A DNA stretch of 64,000 nt from Corynebacterium sp. 74A (GCF_008930665.1 NZ_PQMG01000004.1:1-64000), one strand, 5' to 3'. Shown: positions 1 to 9,571, numbered from the stretch's first letter. Program-made: numbers and translations. The notes: a model not told the origin generated them from the letters alone.

Positions 1-173
1 ACATGCGACCAAACAAACCCCAATCACAAGGGCACCTGATCCACACACAACCAAACACGCACACCACAACAAAAGCAGCACACATCAACAAAACAAAGCT
101 GGCACACTATCGAGTTCTCAAACAACATCCGCACACCATCAAACACCACACAAGCAGTGCCATCAAGCAGCGT
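1..173 (-). other. rRNA operon leader (5' transcribed spacer)
   Basis: This stretch is GT-rich on the minus strand and contains, at about 100-125, a TTGAGAACTC...AGTGTGCC element. That element is typical of the antitermination/processing sequences in actinobacterial rRNA leaders and spacers. With the rrn-like promoter at 180-209 it implies that a 16S rRNA gene begins to the left, outside the window. The open frame on the plus strand here gives a Thr/Asn/His-rich translation with no protein character. Confidence 0.65.
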
Positions 174-179
174 GTCGAA

Positions 180-209
180 AGCTTAATACACAAGCACCGT
201 AACAGTCAA
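180..209 (-). promoter_or_regulatory. rRNA operon promoter
   Basis: On the minus strand a -35 TTGACT (204-209) is followed after 18 bases by a -10 TAAGCT (180-185). The hexamer and the unusual 18-base spacer match the layout of mycobacterial/corynebacterial rrn promoters (TTGACT-N18-TANACT). Transcription would start near 173 and run left into the leader. Other upstream rrn promoters in 210-430 are possible but I could not single one out. Confidence 0.6.
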
Positions 210-437
210 ACCAACAACCGAACAACACCAGGTAAAACCTTCACCACCAACAAAACAACCAACACAACCGAGCCGGCCGCCTCGCTGACTCCGAAAACAC
301 TACACACAACCCCCACCCAACACCAAACCCCCAGCACAACACGCAAAAACAGGAATCCAGTGCAGGCACTTAGACGACGGTGTTACACATCATCAGTCAC
401 GAGCTAGGAGGTGAACGCTAGCTGAACATCGCTGGGG

Positions 438-2006
438 TTATTCGGTCTTGGTAGCTTCGTCGAGAATATTTCGTGCCATCAGGGGGAAGACGAAGAAGTG
501 GAAGGGAGCCACCGCCCACCAATAGACCCGTCCGAGCAGGCCCTTGGGTTGATAGAGCGCGGTTTGGGTGTACTCGGTGCGGTTACCTTTCTCGTCCTCG
601 ACTTCCTTCAGTTCCATAACCAGCCACGCCTCGCCCGAGAGCTTCATCTCTGCCCGCAGCACCAACTTGTGCGGGCGCTCGATGTCTTCCACTCGCCACC
701 AATCGAGGCGGTCATTGACTTCGAGGTGGCGCGGATCGCGCCGGCCGCCGAGGCCAGGCCCTCCGATGAGCTTGTCGATCAAGCCTCGGATCTTCCACAG
801 GATCGTTGCGGAGTACCAGCCGGTGTGTCCGCCGATTCTTTCGAGGACGGGCCAGACGTTCTCGATCTCCACAGGAGTTCGTCGGACACGGACGTCGCGG
901 TAGATATCCGAGCCGGCCCAGACAGGGTCGTTTGTCTGCGAGGCCGCAGGATCGCCGCTATCTCCCGTCGTGGTACTGGAGGCAGTACCCGCATTTTTCC
1001 AGCTGCTATCCCAAGAGGTGTCTACCCCGCCCTCAGTGTCCTTGGTAATGGCACGGCTTACCGCGGTCGTGTAATCACTAAGGCCGTCTTCTGGATCAGG
1101 AATGAGCTCGGCAATATCGTGTTCTGCTGTGATGGCATCTTCTTGCATGGATTGGGCCAGCGGAATGGCGAGCCCCTCCGGTACGGGCGTGACCAGTCCG
1201 ATCCACATCCCCGAGAGCTTGTCCACAGGTAGCGATAGCGGCATTCCGACAATCCAGCGCTTGAGTCCGCGCACCGTGGCGTACTCTCTTAGCAAATCCG
1301 CAAACTCATAGGTGGTGCCACAGCCGATGTCATATCCCCGATTCGCTGGTTGATCGAGGTCAGCGGCACGCACTAGGTAGTACAAGGTGTCGCGAATTGA
1401 GATCGGCTCGATCTTGTTGGTAATCCATCTCGGCGCCACCATCAGGGGCAACCGCTCGACGAGATGGCGGATGATCTCAAAAGAAGCGGAACCGGAACCG
1501 ATTAGAGTGGCAGCGCGGTAGACGATGGTCGGAGTCGGCGACTCCAGCAGGATTTGCGCCACGCGCTCGCGGGAGCGCATGTGCTTGGATAGCTCCTCCA
1601 CAGGCACATCCTGCGGGTACAGTCCGGAGAGATAGATAATCTGGCTAACTCCAGCGTCGCTGGCGGCAGTGGCCACCGCGGTGGCCACCGTCTTTTCCAC
1701 CTCTTCGAAATCCTGCTCATCTCCGCCCATGGAGTGAACAAGATAGAAAAGCACGTCCACGTCGTCGCAGGCGGTGCGGACACTCTCCTCGTCTTGTAGG
1801 TCCACTTCGACAGCCTCTACGTCGTCGTACCAGTCGAAACGAGCAAGACTTCTCTTGCTACGGGAGGTGACGCGCACGCTAAAGCCGGCAGCGCGCAATT
1901 CGGGAACAAGACGGCCCCCAACATAGCCGGTGGCCCCTGTCACGAGTACGCGCCGATCAGGGTGCACGGCGCTGTGGTTGACCACGGACTGCGGTTGGTA
2001 GCTCAT
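438..2006 (-). CDS. NAD(P)-binding SDR-like protein with C-terminal DUF2867
   Basis: A 522-residue protein. The N-terminus carries an extended-SDR/NmrA-like Rossmann motif, VTGATGYVGGRL, near residues 20-31, followed by a 'YLVHSMGG' segment. The last ~160 residues (from about DIYRDVRVRR) match the architecture of DUF2867, which commonly follows an NAD(P)-binding domain in actinobacteria. The substrate is unknown; cofactor binding is inferred from the glycine-rich motif. An in-frame TTG at 2027 lies upstream, but the ATG at 2006 leads straight into the Rossmann fold and is preferred. The gene is divergent from the AbgT transporter, and nothing in the context narrows its role. Confidence 0.85.
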   Translation of the reverse strand: MSYQPQSVVNHSAVHPDRRVLVTGATGYVGGRLVPELRAAGFSVRVTSRSKRSLARFDWYDDVEAVEVDLQDEESVRTACDDVDVLFYLVHSMGGDEQDFEEVEKTVATAVATAASDAGVSQIIYLSGLYPQDVPVEELSKHMRSRERVAQILLESPTPTIVYRAATLIGSGSASFEIIRHLVERLPLMVAPRWITNKIEPISIRDTLYYLVRAADLDQPANRGYDIGCGTTYEFADLLREYATVRGLKRWIVGMPLSLPVDKLSGMWIGLVTPVPEGLAIPLAQSMQEDAITAEHDIAELIPDPEDGLSDYTTAVSRAITKDTEGGVDTSWDSSWKNAGTASSTTTGDSGDPAASQTNDPVWAGSDIYRDVRVRRTPVEIENVWPVLERIGGHTGWYSATILWKIRGLIDKLIGGPGLGGRRDPRHLEVNDRLDWWRVEDIERPHKLVLRAEMKLSGEAWLVMELKEVEDEKGNRTEYTQTALYQPKGLLGRVYWWAVAPFHFFVFPLMARNILDEATKTE

Positions 2007-2305
2007 AAGCGCCACCCTACCAACCAATTCGCACTATCGTCCCAGCTTCTTGGCATGATCCGCACTCCTAGGGCGCTTCTTCATCTCACTAGCATACTCG
2101 GGTTAGCGACACCGCCACCCCACCAAAATGAGCGCACTATGAGATCTAGGCCACTTTTTGTTAGCGTAGGGCCCTAACTTAGGCCATTCCTGCCGCGCGC
2201 CTAGGCCTGTCATAGGAGTCAACGCAGCTCGGCCGTGGCCTAGGTGGATAGCCCTATGTCTGCTACCCGCAGCTCGCGCCCTCCTTTTGAGAGGCCGGAG
2301 CCTGT
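2007..2305. other. Divergent intergenic region with repeated TAGGCC motifs
   Basis: A 299-bp space between two divergent genes. It holds TAGGCC or its complement GGCCTA around 2145-2152, 2179-2184, 2200-2206 and 2237-2244, plus the palindrome TAGGGCCCTA at 2167-2176. It probably contains the promoters of both flanking genes. I cannot assign a -35/-10 pair or a regulator. Confidence 0.3.
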
Positions 2306-3973
2306 ATGAAAGGTGCGCCCATGAGCGAGAACCTCGAGAAAAATGAAAATAAAACGTCGCAGCGACAGGGCGAAAGCACGGCCACGGCTGTGTCTGATAA
2401 GCCCGAGCGCGGCGACTCCACAAGCGAGTCCACGGGCGTGCTGGGAGCCATCGAAAGAATCGGCAATGCGCTGCCGAACCCTTTCTGGCTCTTCGTTATT
2501 CTCTCGGGCATTGTAATCCTTAGTTCGTGGATCGGTGCACGCATCGGAATGTCTGCCACCGACCCCAGTTCAAGGGAGACCATTAACGTGGTCAATCTCA
2601 TGACTGCGGAGTACATGCAGAAGATGGTCACGGATGCGGTGGAGAACTTTGTGTCCTTCGCCCCGCTGGGGTTGATCCTGGTGTGCATGTTGGGTGTCGC
2701 GGTGGCGGAGTACTCAGGGTTCATCTCGGCCGCTATTCGTTCCGCGATTGCCAAGGTGCGTCATCCCGCCATGCTCACCTTCGCGGTGGCCTTGGCTGGT
2801 GTGACCGGATCGATCGCCTCGGATGCGGTGTATGTGATCCTGATTCCGCTGGGTGCCGCCTCCTTTAACGCTGTGGGCCGCAACCCGATCGTGGGTGCCA
2901 TGGTGGCCTTCGCGGCGTCCTCGGCCGGCTTCAACTCTTCGCTGATTCTGAATATCACCGACGTGCTGCTGGCGGGCATCTCCACCCAGGCCGCGGCTTT
3001 TGTGGACCCAGAGTACGTGGTCTCGCCGCTCGCGAACTACTTCTTCTCGATGGCCTCGGCAGTGGTTCTTTCCCTGCTCATCACCGCGGTGACGGAGCTG
3101 TTCGTGACGAAGCATGTGCAAAAGACCGTCGATGACTCCAAGATCAACTACGACGAGGCCAGCTTCAACACCCCCGATCACCTGGAAGACGAAGGCTCGG
3201 AGGACGATCTCTCCGTGCACTCGCAGGAAGTAAGAGCTCTGAAGGCCGCCGGCTGGGCAGCTGCGCTGTTTATGGCCGCATGGTTCGCCCTGCTGTTCAT
3301 TCCCGGCTCGCCGATGCGTGGTGAGGGCGATGGCATCTTGAATTCCCCGCTTCTCACCGACATTGTGGTCTCGATCGCCCTGCTCTTTGCGGTGATCGGC
3401 ATGGTCTACGGCAAGGTGATGGGCACCATCACCAGCTCAAGCGATGTGCCAGACTTCATGGAAAAGGGCCTAGATACGCTGACCGCCATGTTGGTGCTGT
3501 TCTTCGCCGTCTCGCAGTTCACCGCTTATTTCCAGTGGTCCAATATCGGCCAGTGGACGGCAATCAAGGGCGCGGAGTTTCTCACCAGCGCCGATCTACC
3601 GCCGGTGGTGCTCTTTGGCGCGTTGGTCCTGATGGTGGCGGTGCTGAATATCTTCATCACCTCCGGCTCCGCGCAGTGGGCGCTGATGGCTCCGGTGGTC
3701 GTGCCCATGCTGATGTATGTGAATATCTCGCCTGAGGTGGCGCAGATGCTCTTCCGCGTGGGCGATTCCCCCACCAATATCATCACCCCGATGTCGCCCT
3801 ATTTCGCACTGGCTTTGTCCTTCCTGCAGAAGTACTACAAGCCTGCTGGTGTGGGCACGCTCATGAGCTTGGCTATCCCCTATTCGCTGGTCATGCTCGT
3901 GGGCTGGTTCCTCTTCTTCATTCTCTGGTACGCCCTGGGTATCCCACTGGGCCCCGGTGTGCCGGTGCGCTAA
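2306..3973 (+). CDS. AbgT family transporter
   Basis: A 555-residue polytopic membrane protein of the AbgT family (p-aminobenzoyl-glutamate transporter relatives; some members export sulfonamides). Family features include the start of the membrane domain at 'IERIGNALPNPFWLFVIL', a conserved 'GVAVAEYSGFISAAIR' region and a C-terminal 'SPYFALALSFLQKY' segment. The ~45-residue N-terminal tail is charged and probably cytoplasmic. ATG 2306 is preceded by GGAG at 2297-2300; ATG 2321 (AAGG upstream) is an equally good start and would give 550 residues. A hairpin at 3990-4029 ends the transcript. The substrate in this organism is unknown. Confidence 0.9.
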   Translation: MKGAPMSENLEKNENKTSQRQGESTATAVSDKPERGDSTSESTGVLGAIERIGNALPNPFWLFVILSGIVILSSWIGARIGMSATDPSSRETINVVNLMTAEYMQKMVTDAVENFVSFAPLGLILVCMLGVAVAEYSGFISAAIRSAIAKVRHPAMLTFAVALAGVTGSIASDAVYVILIPLGAASFNAVGRNPIVGAMVAFAASSAGFNSSLILNITDVLLAGISTQAAAFVDPEYVVSPLANYFFSMASAVVLSLLITAVTELFVTKHVQKTVDDSKINYDEASFNTPDHLEDEGSEDDLSVHSQEVRALKAAGWAAALFMAAWFALLFIPGSPMRGEGDGILNSPLLTDIVVSIALLFAVIGMVYGKVMGTITSSSDVPDFMEKGLDTLTAMLVLFFAVSQFTAYFQWSNIGQWTAIKGAEFLTSADLPPVVLFGALVLMVAVLNIFITSGSAQWALMAPVVVPMLMYVNISPEVAQMLFRVGDSPTNIITPMSPYFALALSFLQKYYKPAGVGTLMSLAIPYSLVMLVGWFLFFILWYALGIPLGPGVPVR

Positions 3974-3989
3974 TCTCGCCTCACTCACT

Positions 3990-4029
3990 CAACGCCGCCC
4001 TCGCCATCCTCGTGATGGCGGGGGCGTTG
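3990..4029 (+). terminator. Terminator after the AbgT gene
   Basis: A long inverted repeat: CAACGCCgCCCtCGCCATC pairs with GATGGCGgGGGCGTTG across a 5-base loop, 17 bp after the stop codon. It lacks a clear T-run, as is common in high-G+C genomes. Confidence 0.6.
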
Positions 4030-4071
4030 GTGATAAACCCCACAGATGGTGAACAAATGTAAATTCTGCCA

Positions 4072-4101
4072 TTGACTTTTGTTCTTAGGCGGGTTTAGCC
4101 T
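4072..4101 (+). promoter_or_regulatory. Possible deoD promoter
   Basis: TTGACT (4072-4077) lies 18 bases upstream of TAGCCT (4096-4101). The -35 is good, the -10 only fair. A start near 4108 would leave a ~75-base leader containing the dispersed repeat at 4139-4158. Confidence 0.35.
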
Positions 4102-4138
4102 TGGGGGTGTCATTCCGGCGCCGCCGTGCAGGACGCAG

Positions 4139-4158
4139 CAGGTGGGCGTCGATAAGCG
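4139..4158 (+). repeat. Dispersed 20-bp motif, copy 1 (upstream of deoD)
   Basis: CAGGTGGGCGTCGATAAGCG. The same 20-mer occurs exactly at 24199-24218. It occurs inverted with one mismatch at 25938-25957 and inverted with two mismatches at 4917-4936. Copies 1 and 2 bracket deoD; copies 3 and 4 bracket ftsX-ftsE. Function unknown. Confidence 0.6.
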
Positions 4159-4182
4159 TTCAAACTCGAGGGAGTTCTCACC

Positions 4183-4899
4183 ATGGCAGACATTGCTACC
4201 CCCCACATCAACCCGAAGGGCGCCCCCATCGCGGAGACCGTACTCATGCCCGGCGATCCGCTGCGCGCGAAGTTCATCGCAGAGACCTATCTGGAGGATG
4301 TGGTCTGCTTCAACGAGGTCCGCAACATGCTGGGCTTCACCGGCACCTACCAGGGCCACGAGGTCTCCGTCATGGGCTCCGGCATGGGCATTCCCTCGAT
4401 TTCGCTGTACTCCTGGGAGCTGTACAACACCTATGACGTGAAGAAGATCATCCGCATCGGCTCCTGCGGGTCGCTGCAGAAGGATCTCGGCCTCTACGAG
4501 GTCGTGGTGGCGCAGGGTGCCTGCACGGATTCGAACTTCATGTACCAGTACAACCTGCCCGGCACCTTCGCCCCGCTGTCCTCCTACCGCCTGCTCGAGG
4601 CGCTGCAGGCGGAGGCCAAGAACAAGGGCGTGACCACCCACGTGGGCAATATCCTCTCCTCCGATGTGTTCTACAACGCCGATGAGACGGTGAATGAGCG
4701 CTGGTCGCGCATGGGCGTGCTCGGCGTGGAGATGGAATCCGCGGGTCTCTTTGCCGTGGCTGCGGCCTCCGGCGCCGAGGCGCTGGGCCTGTTCACCGTC
4801 TCCGACAATATTGTCACCGGAGAAAAGACCACCGCCGAGGAGCGCCAGACCGCCTTCACCACGATGATGGAGCTCGCGCTGCCGCTGGCCGCCGTCTAA
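4183..4899 (+). CDS. deoD: Purine nucleoside phosphorylase DeoD-type
   Basis: A 238-residue protein, the usual length for hexameric DeoD. It phosphorolyses purine (deoxy)nucleosides to free base and (deoxy)ribose-1-phosphate in the cytoplasm for salvage. Diagnostic segments are 'VLMPGDPLRAKFIAETYL' at the N-terminus, 'MGSGMGIPS' and 'RIGSCGS' (phosphate/nucleoside site), 'GVEMESAGLF' (ribose-binding Glu) and 'VSDNIVTGE' (catalytic Asp). The ATG at 4183 has GGGAG about 10 bases upstream. The gene is monocistronic or co-transcribed with the MFS gene 115 bp downstream, which would make a nucleoside/base link plausible but unproven. Confidence 0.95.
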   Translation: MADIATPHINPKGAPIAETVLMPGDPLRAKFIAETYLEDVVCFNEVRNMLGFTGTYQGHEVSVMGSGMGIPSISLYSWELYNTYDVKKIIRIGSCGSLQKDLGLYEVVVAQGACTDSNFMYQYNLPGTFAPLSSYRLLEALQAEAKNKGVTTHVGNILSSDVFYNADETVNERWSRMGVLGVEMESAGLFAVAAASGAEALGLFTVSDNIVTGEKTTAEERQTAFTTMMELALPLAAV

Positions 4900-4916
4900 A
4901 TCGGCTCGCCCCTTTT

Positions 4917-4936
4917 CGCTTGTCGACGCCCACCTC
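4917..4936 (-). repeat. Dispersed 20-bp motif, copy 2 (downstream of deoD)
   Basis: The reverse complement reads GAGGTGGGCGTCGACAAGCG, two mismatches from the copy at 4139. It starts 17 bp after the deoD stop in opposite orientation to copy 1, so the pair frames the gene. Confidence 0.5.
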
Positions 4937-5014
4937 GTCCCGCATAACGCGGCGGCGAGGGGCATCGACCTGCCCCGATACCCCTTTCCGCACCCTTTTT
5001 ACTTGGTGGAGGCC

Positions 5015-6433
5015 ATGTCAACCTCATCTTCTTCGAGCTCCGCACCGAGCTCCGCCCGCACCGCCCCCGCGATTAACCCCAAGGCAGCCGTACCGATCCT
5101 GCTCCTCAGCTTCGTATTCTGCCTGGTGATCGATAACGGCTTTAAGTTCATGACGCTGCCGATCGCGCAGGATCTGGGCATCTCCACTAATACCGCCTCC
5201 CTGCAGGCCAGTCTGGCCGGCATCGTGATCGGCATCGGCGCGGTAGTCTACGCCGCGCTGGCCGATGTGATCAGCATTCGCAAGCTCATGATCGTGGGCA
5301 TCGTGCTCATGGCCATCGGCTCGCTGGTGGGCTTCTTCTTCCAAGGCAATTGGCCGATGGTGCTCACCGGCCGCATCATCCAGACCTGCGGCCTGGCGGC
5401 CGCGGAGACGCTCTACGTTATCTACGTTACGAAGCACCTCTCCGAGAAGGACCAGAAGACCTACCTGGGCTTCTCCACCTCTGCCTTCCAGCTCGCCTTG
5501 CTGTTCGGCACTCTCACCAGCGGTTTTGTGGCGACCTATATTTCGTGGACCGCGATGTTCCTCATCGCCCTGATTGCCCTGCTGGCGATTCCGGTGATCC
5601 TCAAGACGGTGCCCGAGGAAGCCTCCGCAGGCGGGCGCATGGACATCTTTGGCCTCTTCCTCGTGGCCGTGGTGGCCACCAGCGTGATGCTGTACATGCA
5701 GGAATTCAAGCTCCGCTGGCTGCTGCTCACCGTGGCGGGCATCGCCCTATTTATCTGGCATATCAGCACCCACAGCAACACCGTGGTGCGTCCCGAGTTC
5801 TTCCACAATGGACGCTATGTGTGGGCCCTGGTGATCGTGCTCATCCTCTACTCCACCCAGTTGGGACTGTCGGTGATCGTGATTCCCGGCGCGGTAGAAA
5901 ACGTCCACGGTGGCGATCTCGCCCAGGCTTCGCTGGTACTGGCCCCGGGCTATGCTGCCGGCGCCGTGGTGGGAGCGCTCTCCGGCCAGGTGGCGAAGGT
6001 GCTCAATTCCCGCCAGGCCATCATCACAGCCATCGGCATGATCATCCTGTCGCTGGTGCTGACCGCCGTGTTGATCAACACCAACCTGTGGGTGCTGTCT
6101 CTGGCCATGATTCTGTTCTCGGCAGGTTTCGCCGTGATGTACGCCCCGCTGGTTAATTCGGCGGTCCGCACCATCCCCGCCGCCAAGACGGGTATCGCCA
6201 TCGGCTTTTACAACCTCACCATCAATATCGCCGTCCCGCTGGGCATTGCCTACTCGGCCAAGCTCGTGGAGATGGACGTGCGCTTCTTTGGTGGCGACGG
6301 CCCCGACGCCACCTACTCCTCGGTGCTGTGGCTGCTGGTGCTGCTCTCCGCCATTGCCCTTGCGGTTTACATCATCAGCGATCGCTCGATGAGCCGAGCC
6401 GAGGCTCGCAGCGAGGTCCGGGTGAACGCCTAG
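5015..6433 (+). CDS. MFS transporter (DHA2/drug-efflux-like)
   Basis: A ~472-residue major facilitator protein with a Ser-rich N-terminal tail and about 14 predicted membrane segments, the layout of the DHA2 drug:H+ antiporter subgroup. The motif A region after TM2 is 'ALADVISIRKLM', and 'GRIIQTCGLAAAETLYVIYV' follows in the TM4 region. A TTG lies upstream at 5003, but the ATG at 5015 is chosen because GGTGGAGG ends 2-4 bases before it and the extension has no support. The substrate is unknown. A strong hairpin at 6451-6501 follows. Confidence 0.85.
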   Translation: MSTSSSSSSAPSSARTAPAINPKAAVPILLLSFVFCLVIDNGFKFMTLPIAQDLGISTNTASLQASLAGIVIGIGAVVYAALADVISIRKLMIVGIVLMAIGSLVGFFFQGNWPMVLTGRIIQTCGLAAAETLYVIYVTKHLSEKDQKTYLGFSTSAFQLALLFGTLTSGFVATYISWTAMFLIALIALLAIPVILKTVPEEASAGGRMDIFGLFLVAVVATSVMLYMQEFKLRWLLLTVAGIALFIWHISTHSNTVVRPEFFHNGRYVWALVIVLILYSTQLGLSVIVIPGAVENVHGGDLAQASLVLAPGYAAGAVVGALSGQVAKVLNSRQAIITAIGMIILSLVLTAVLINTNLWVLSLAMILFSAGFAVMYAPLVNSAVRTIPAAKTGIAIGFYNLTINIAVPLGIAYSAKLVEMDVRFFGGDGPDATYSSVLWLLVLLSAIALAVYIISDRSMSRAEARSEVRVNA

Positions 6434-6450
6434 CTGCCCCCTCATACTCA

Positions 6451-6501
6451 GCGCCCCGCCGCATGCGCTTCCACTAGGAGGAAGCCGCCGCGGCGGGGCG
6501 C
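6451..6501. terminator. Bidirectional terminator
   Basis: A perfect 12-bp inverted repeat, GCGCCCCGCCGC (6451-6462) and GCGGCGGGGCGC (6490-6501), separated by 27 bases. It lies between convergent genes: the MFS gene ends at 6433 and the membrane-protein gene at 6534. Confidence 0.7.
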
Positions 6502-6533
6502 TATTTGTGCGGTTTCTTTGTGCAGTCAGCCGG

Positions 6534-7193
6534 CTAGAAGGTATAGATCAGGCCGAGTACCACCAATAATGCCGCCACCACATAGCTGGCGTTGCGGGCC
6601 ACCTTCTCTGGGTGCTCGCGGGCATACAGCACCGCGGATCCTAGGGTGGAGCGTGGCCGGTTACGTACCAACCCCACCGCGATCGCCGATAGGGTGGGCA
6701 GGCTCAACGCCACCGAGGCATAGAAGACCAAGCCGAGATAGCGGTCGATATCCGTCAATCCCTCCGCGGAGAGCACCGCCAGCCCGCCAAAAAAGGGCCC
6801 CGAGGTGGCGGACTGCGCCAGCCCGAGGATGAAACCAGTCAGCATCGTCAACGCCGAAGGCTGCTGCAAGGGGCGCAGGATACGGTCGATCAACTGCGAG
6901 TTGGAACCGCCCCGCAACGCCATGAGCCCAATCAGGAGGCCGGCAGCAATGAGCAGCGCGCCAAACCACGGGGAGTCCACGAAGTGCTTGACGGCATCAC
7001 CGATGCCATCGAAAACAAAGAGCGTCACCAGCGCCAAAGAAAAAACCCCGAGCCAGTCGCCACAGATAAGTAGCGCCGCCACCCGCGGATACAGCCGATC
7101 CCGAGCCGGCAAACTCACCCCGATAGCCGCAACCACCCCGATCAGGAGCACGTTGATCGAATCGACGAAAGCAAAGGTCAAGGCTTCGAGCAC
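6534..7193 (-). CDS. Small polytopic membrane protein (LysE/GAP-like)
   Basis: 219 residues with about six hydrophobic segments, starting 'FAFVDSINVLLIGVVAAIG'. The central repeat-like segment 'GFILGLAQSATSGPFFGGLAVLS' is typical of the LysE/GAP/cadmium-resistance-like transporter fold. A transporter role is inference only. It starts with GTG at 7193, with AAGGAG 8 bases upstream. It is a single gene between a convergent MFS gene and the divergent SDR pseudogene. Confidence 0.7.
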   Translation of the reverse strand: MLEALTFAFVDSINVLLIGVVAAIGVSLPARDRLYPRVAALLICGDWLGVFSLALVTLFVFDGIGDAVKHFVDSPWFGALLIAAGLLIGLMALRGGSNSQLIDRILRPLQQPSALTMLTGFILGLAQSATSGPFFGGLAVLSAEGLTDIDRYLGLVFYASVALSLPTLSAIAVGLVRNRPRSTLGSAVLYAREHPEKVARNASYVVAALLVVLGLIYTF

Positions 7194-7408
7194 GCGGCGG
7201 GCTCCTTATATATGCGGGTAGAAGGGGGGAAGGATACTCATCGTGGTGGTCGTGCACGCGCATCCACCCCGTCTCATGGTAGCCGCCTGCGGCAGTCGGG
7301 CGGAATTGCTTCACGGCGGCGTCGATAAGCATCACTCTGCACCCACCCCGCCACTGCACCTAATCTCGGGGCAGAAAGAGCACAGTCCAGTATTCGAGGA
7401 GGAATCTT

Positions 7409-8162
7409 ATGCCTACTAGTCCCATCGATGCCCCGTGGTAGCGATCACCGGCGCTGGGGAGGGAATCGGCCAAGCCATCGCCACTCGGCTGGGCCGCGAT
7501 GGCTACGCGGTGGTGGTCTCGGATATTAATGACGAGGCGGCTGCCGCGACCGTGCAGGAAATCACCGACGCCGGCGGCACCGCCACGTGGGTGCATGTCG
7601 ACGCCGGCAGCCCCGAGGACAATGACGCCCTCGTGGCCAGCGCCGTGGACACCTATGGCTGCTTAGACGCCGCCGTGAATAATGCCGGCCTCGGCGCCCC
7701 GCCCGCACCACTCGGTGAGATCGACACCGCCGCCTTCAACCGCGCAATCGACGTCACCCTGCGCGGCACCTTCTTTGGGATGCGCGCACAGCTGCAGCAC
7801 TTCGCCACAACCGGGGCCGGAGCGATCGTGAACATCATCTCCATCGGCGGGCTGCAGGCCAGCACGCATCTTTCCCCCTATATTGCGGCCAAGCACGGCG
7901 TGGTCGGCCTCACTGAGACCGCGGCGCTGGACTATGCCCCCTCCGGCATTCGTATCAACGGCGTGGCTCCTGGCCCCATCGCCACCGCCGCGCTCGACAC
8001 CCTGCCTGAAAAGCTCAAGGAGGAGCAGCGGGCCCAGGTGCCGCTGGGCCGCTTCGGCGCCCCGAAGACATTGCCGCCGCAACGGCCTGGCTACTGTCTC
8101 CGGAGGCCTCCTTTGTCACCGGCGCGATCCTGCCGGTCGATGGCGGGGCGGTACTCGCCTAG
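7409..8162 (+). pseudogene. SDR-family oxidoreductase, two frameshifts
   Basis: The middle part (7435-8063) encodes a classical short-chain dehydrogenase: 'AITGAGEGIGQAIA' (TGxxxGxG cofactor site), 'NNAGLG', and the catalytic Tyr-Lys as 'YIAAKHG' after 'IVNIISIGG'. The expected start is ATG 7409 with GAGGAGG at 7396-7402, but that frame hits TAG after 'MPTSPIDAPW'. Adding one C in the CCCC run at 7431-7434 joins it to the enzyme. A second one-base loss at about 8063-8065 shifts the C-terminus; restoring a G gives the standard ending '[18 protein letters not shown]' and a stop at 8160-8162. The gene is either dead or carries two sequencing errors. Confidence 0.8.
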
Positions 8163-9571
8163 GACGCAGCCGCGGTGACCACCGATTCTCGATCGCGGGG
8201 AGCAGCGCTGTCAGCAGCACTGTTACTGCGTTGCTTGCCGCGCTGGGCTCGCCGCACGAGGAGCCGATCCACGATGAGCATGGCCAGCAGGCTTGCCCCG
8301 AACAGCGGCAAGAAGGTGCCCACTGTGGCGAGGAAGACGGCGATAATCGCCCAGTCCATGCCGCTGAGCTGTCCCCGCGGTCCCGGCACTCCAGCCGGCG
8401 CGCCCACGGTTGGGCGTCGCTTCCACCACAGCACATAGCCTGTGACCACGAGGCCTGCCACGGCGAGCGCGGCCACACACAGCAGGATCTGCAGCGGCAG
8501 GCCGAACATGATGCCCATGTGCATGTAGATGCCCCAGGACGTCAGCTTGGAAAATATCGGCAGCTCCGCAAAGGGCAGCCTGTCGACAACCTCGCCATTC
8601 GCTCCATCGATAGAGACTGCGTCGCTACCGAGGCGATAGGGCACCCAGCGCTCGCTGGCCTGCCATGCAGTCGCGGTGTCCTCGCCAGGGAAGAGTCGGA
8701 GGGATCCCGTGAGCCCCTCCTCGCGGGCAGTGGCCATCACCCGATCCGACTGTGCCGCGATCGTTTCCGCCCCCAGCGGCTCCGCGCTTCCCGCGGCGCT
8801 GCCGGCCAGCTCTGTGGCGATCGGCTCGGCCTTCCAGTTCAGTGCCGTCACCGTGGCGGAGACGTTCTGGCCAGCCACATTGGACCAGGTGATACCCGTG
8901 ATAGACAGCCCGATCATCGCCACGAGCAGCCACGCCCCAGCGACGCCGTGCCAATTCATCATGCGCTTACGGATACCGGGGGCCGTATTTGCGATACCGC
9001 GCAGCGAGCCGCTGACGCTCTGGGTCCGCCTCCACCAGAGATACGCTCCGCCGAGCGCCACGAACCACATCCACGACGCTGCCATCTCCGAGTAGAGCGC
9101 ACCTGGGTCCCCGAGATGCAGATTCTTGTGCAGACCCGAAATCCAGAAGCGCATAGGAAGCTCGCCGAGACCGGAATAGGTGGGCTCATCTCCCACCACC
9201 TCTGCAGTGGCGGGGTCCACAAAGACGCTACGCAAGCGCTTCTCCCCCACTGACTCATCGCTGAGCAGCACGCGCGTCGTTTCTCCCGGCTCCGAGGAGG
9301 GCCAAATCTGCGCAATGGGCAGATCAGGGTGCTCGTCGTGGGCGGCCCGCACTTGCTCCTCGAGTGAGACTGAGGTGCTGGATTCTGGCGCACGAAGAAT
9401 GTCGCGATATACAACTGATTCCATCGATGGCGCCAGAGCATAAAGTGCACCACTTACTGCCGCAACGAACAGAAATGGTCCGATAAACATTCCAGCATAG
9501 AAGTGGAGTCGACGCACCAATGCGCCTAATCCACTTTGACGCCGAGAACGTGTTTGTGACTTTTCGGACAT
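8159..9571 (-). CDS. PepSY-associated membrane protein
   Basis: A 470-residue protein with about four membrane segments, one at the N-terminus ('[18 protein letters not shown]') and the others in the middle and C-terminus. Between them are extracytoplasmic PepSY-type regions. Conserved 'HFYAG', 'LHKNLHLG', 'NWHGVAGAW' and 'HMGIMFG' histidine motifs are typical of PepSY_TM proteins, often linked with ferric-siderophore reduction or metal uptake. ATG 9571 has AAGGAG 5-6 bases upstream; the 30-codon extension to 9661 lacks support. The stop overlaps the restored stop of the convergent SDR gene by 3 bp. No iron box was found upstream. Confidence 0.85.
   Translation of the reverse strand: MSEKSQTRSRRQSGLGALVRRLHFYAGMFIGPFLFVAAVSGALYALAPSMESVVYRDILRAPESSTSVSLEEQVRAAHDEHPDLPIAQIWPSSEPGETTRVLLSDESVGEKRLRSVFVDPATAEVVGDEPTYSGLGELPMRFWISGLHKNLHLGDPGALYSEMAASWMWFVALGGAYLWWRRTQSVSGSLRGIANTAPGIRKRMMNWHGVAGAWLLVAMIGLSITGITWSNVAGQNVSATVTALNWKAEPIATELAGSAAGSAEPLGAETIAAQSDRVMATAREEGLTGSLRLFPGEDTATAWQASERWVPYRLGSDAVSIDGANGEVVDRLPFAELPIFSKLTSWGIYMHMGIMFGLPLQILLCVAALAVAGLVVTGYVLWWKRRPTVGAPAGVPGPRGQLSGMDWAIIAVFLATVGTFLPLFGASLLAMLIVDRLLVRRAQRGKQRSNSAADSAAPRDRESVVTAAAS

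Noticed and set aside
3-407. A 134-residue coding region
   Set aside because: The translation is almost only Thr, Asn, His and Lys, and the region carries rRNA-leader and rrn-promoter signals on the other strand.
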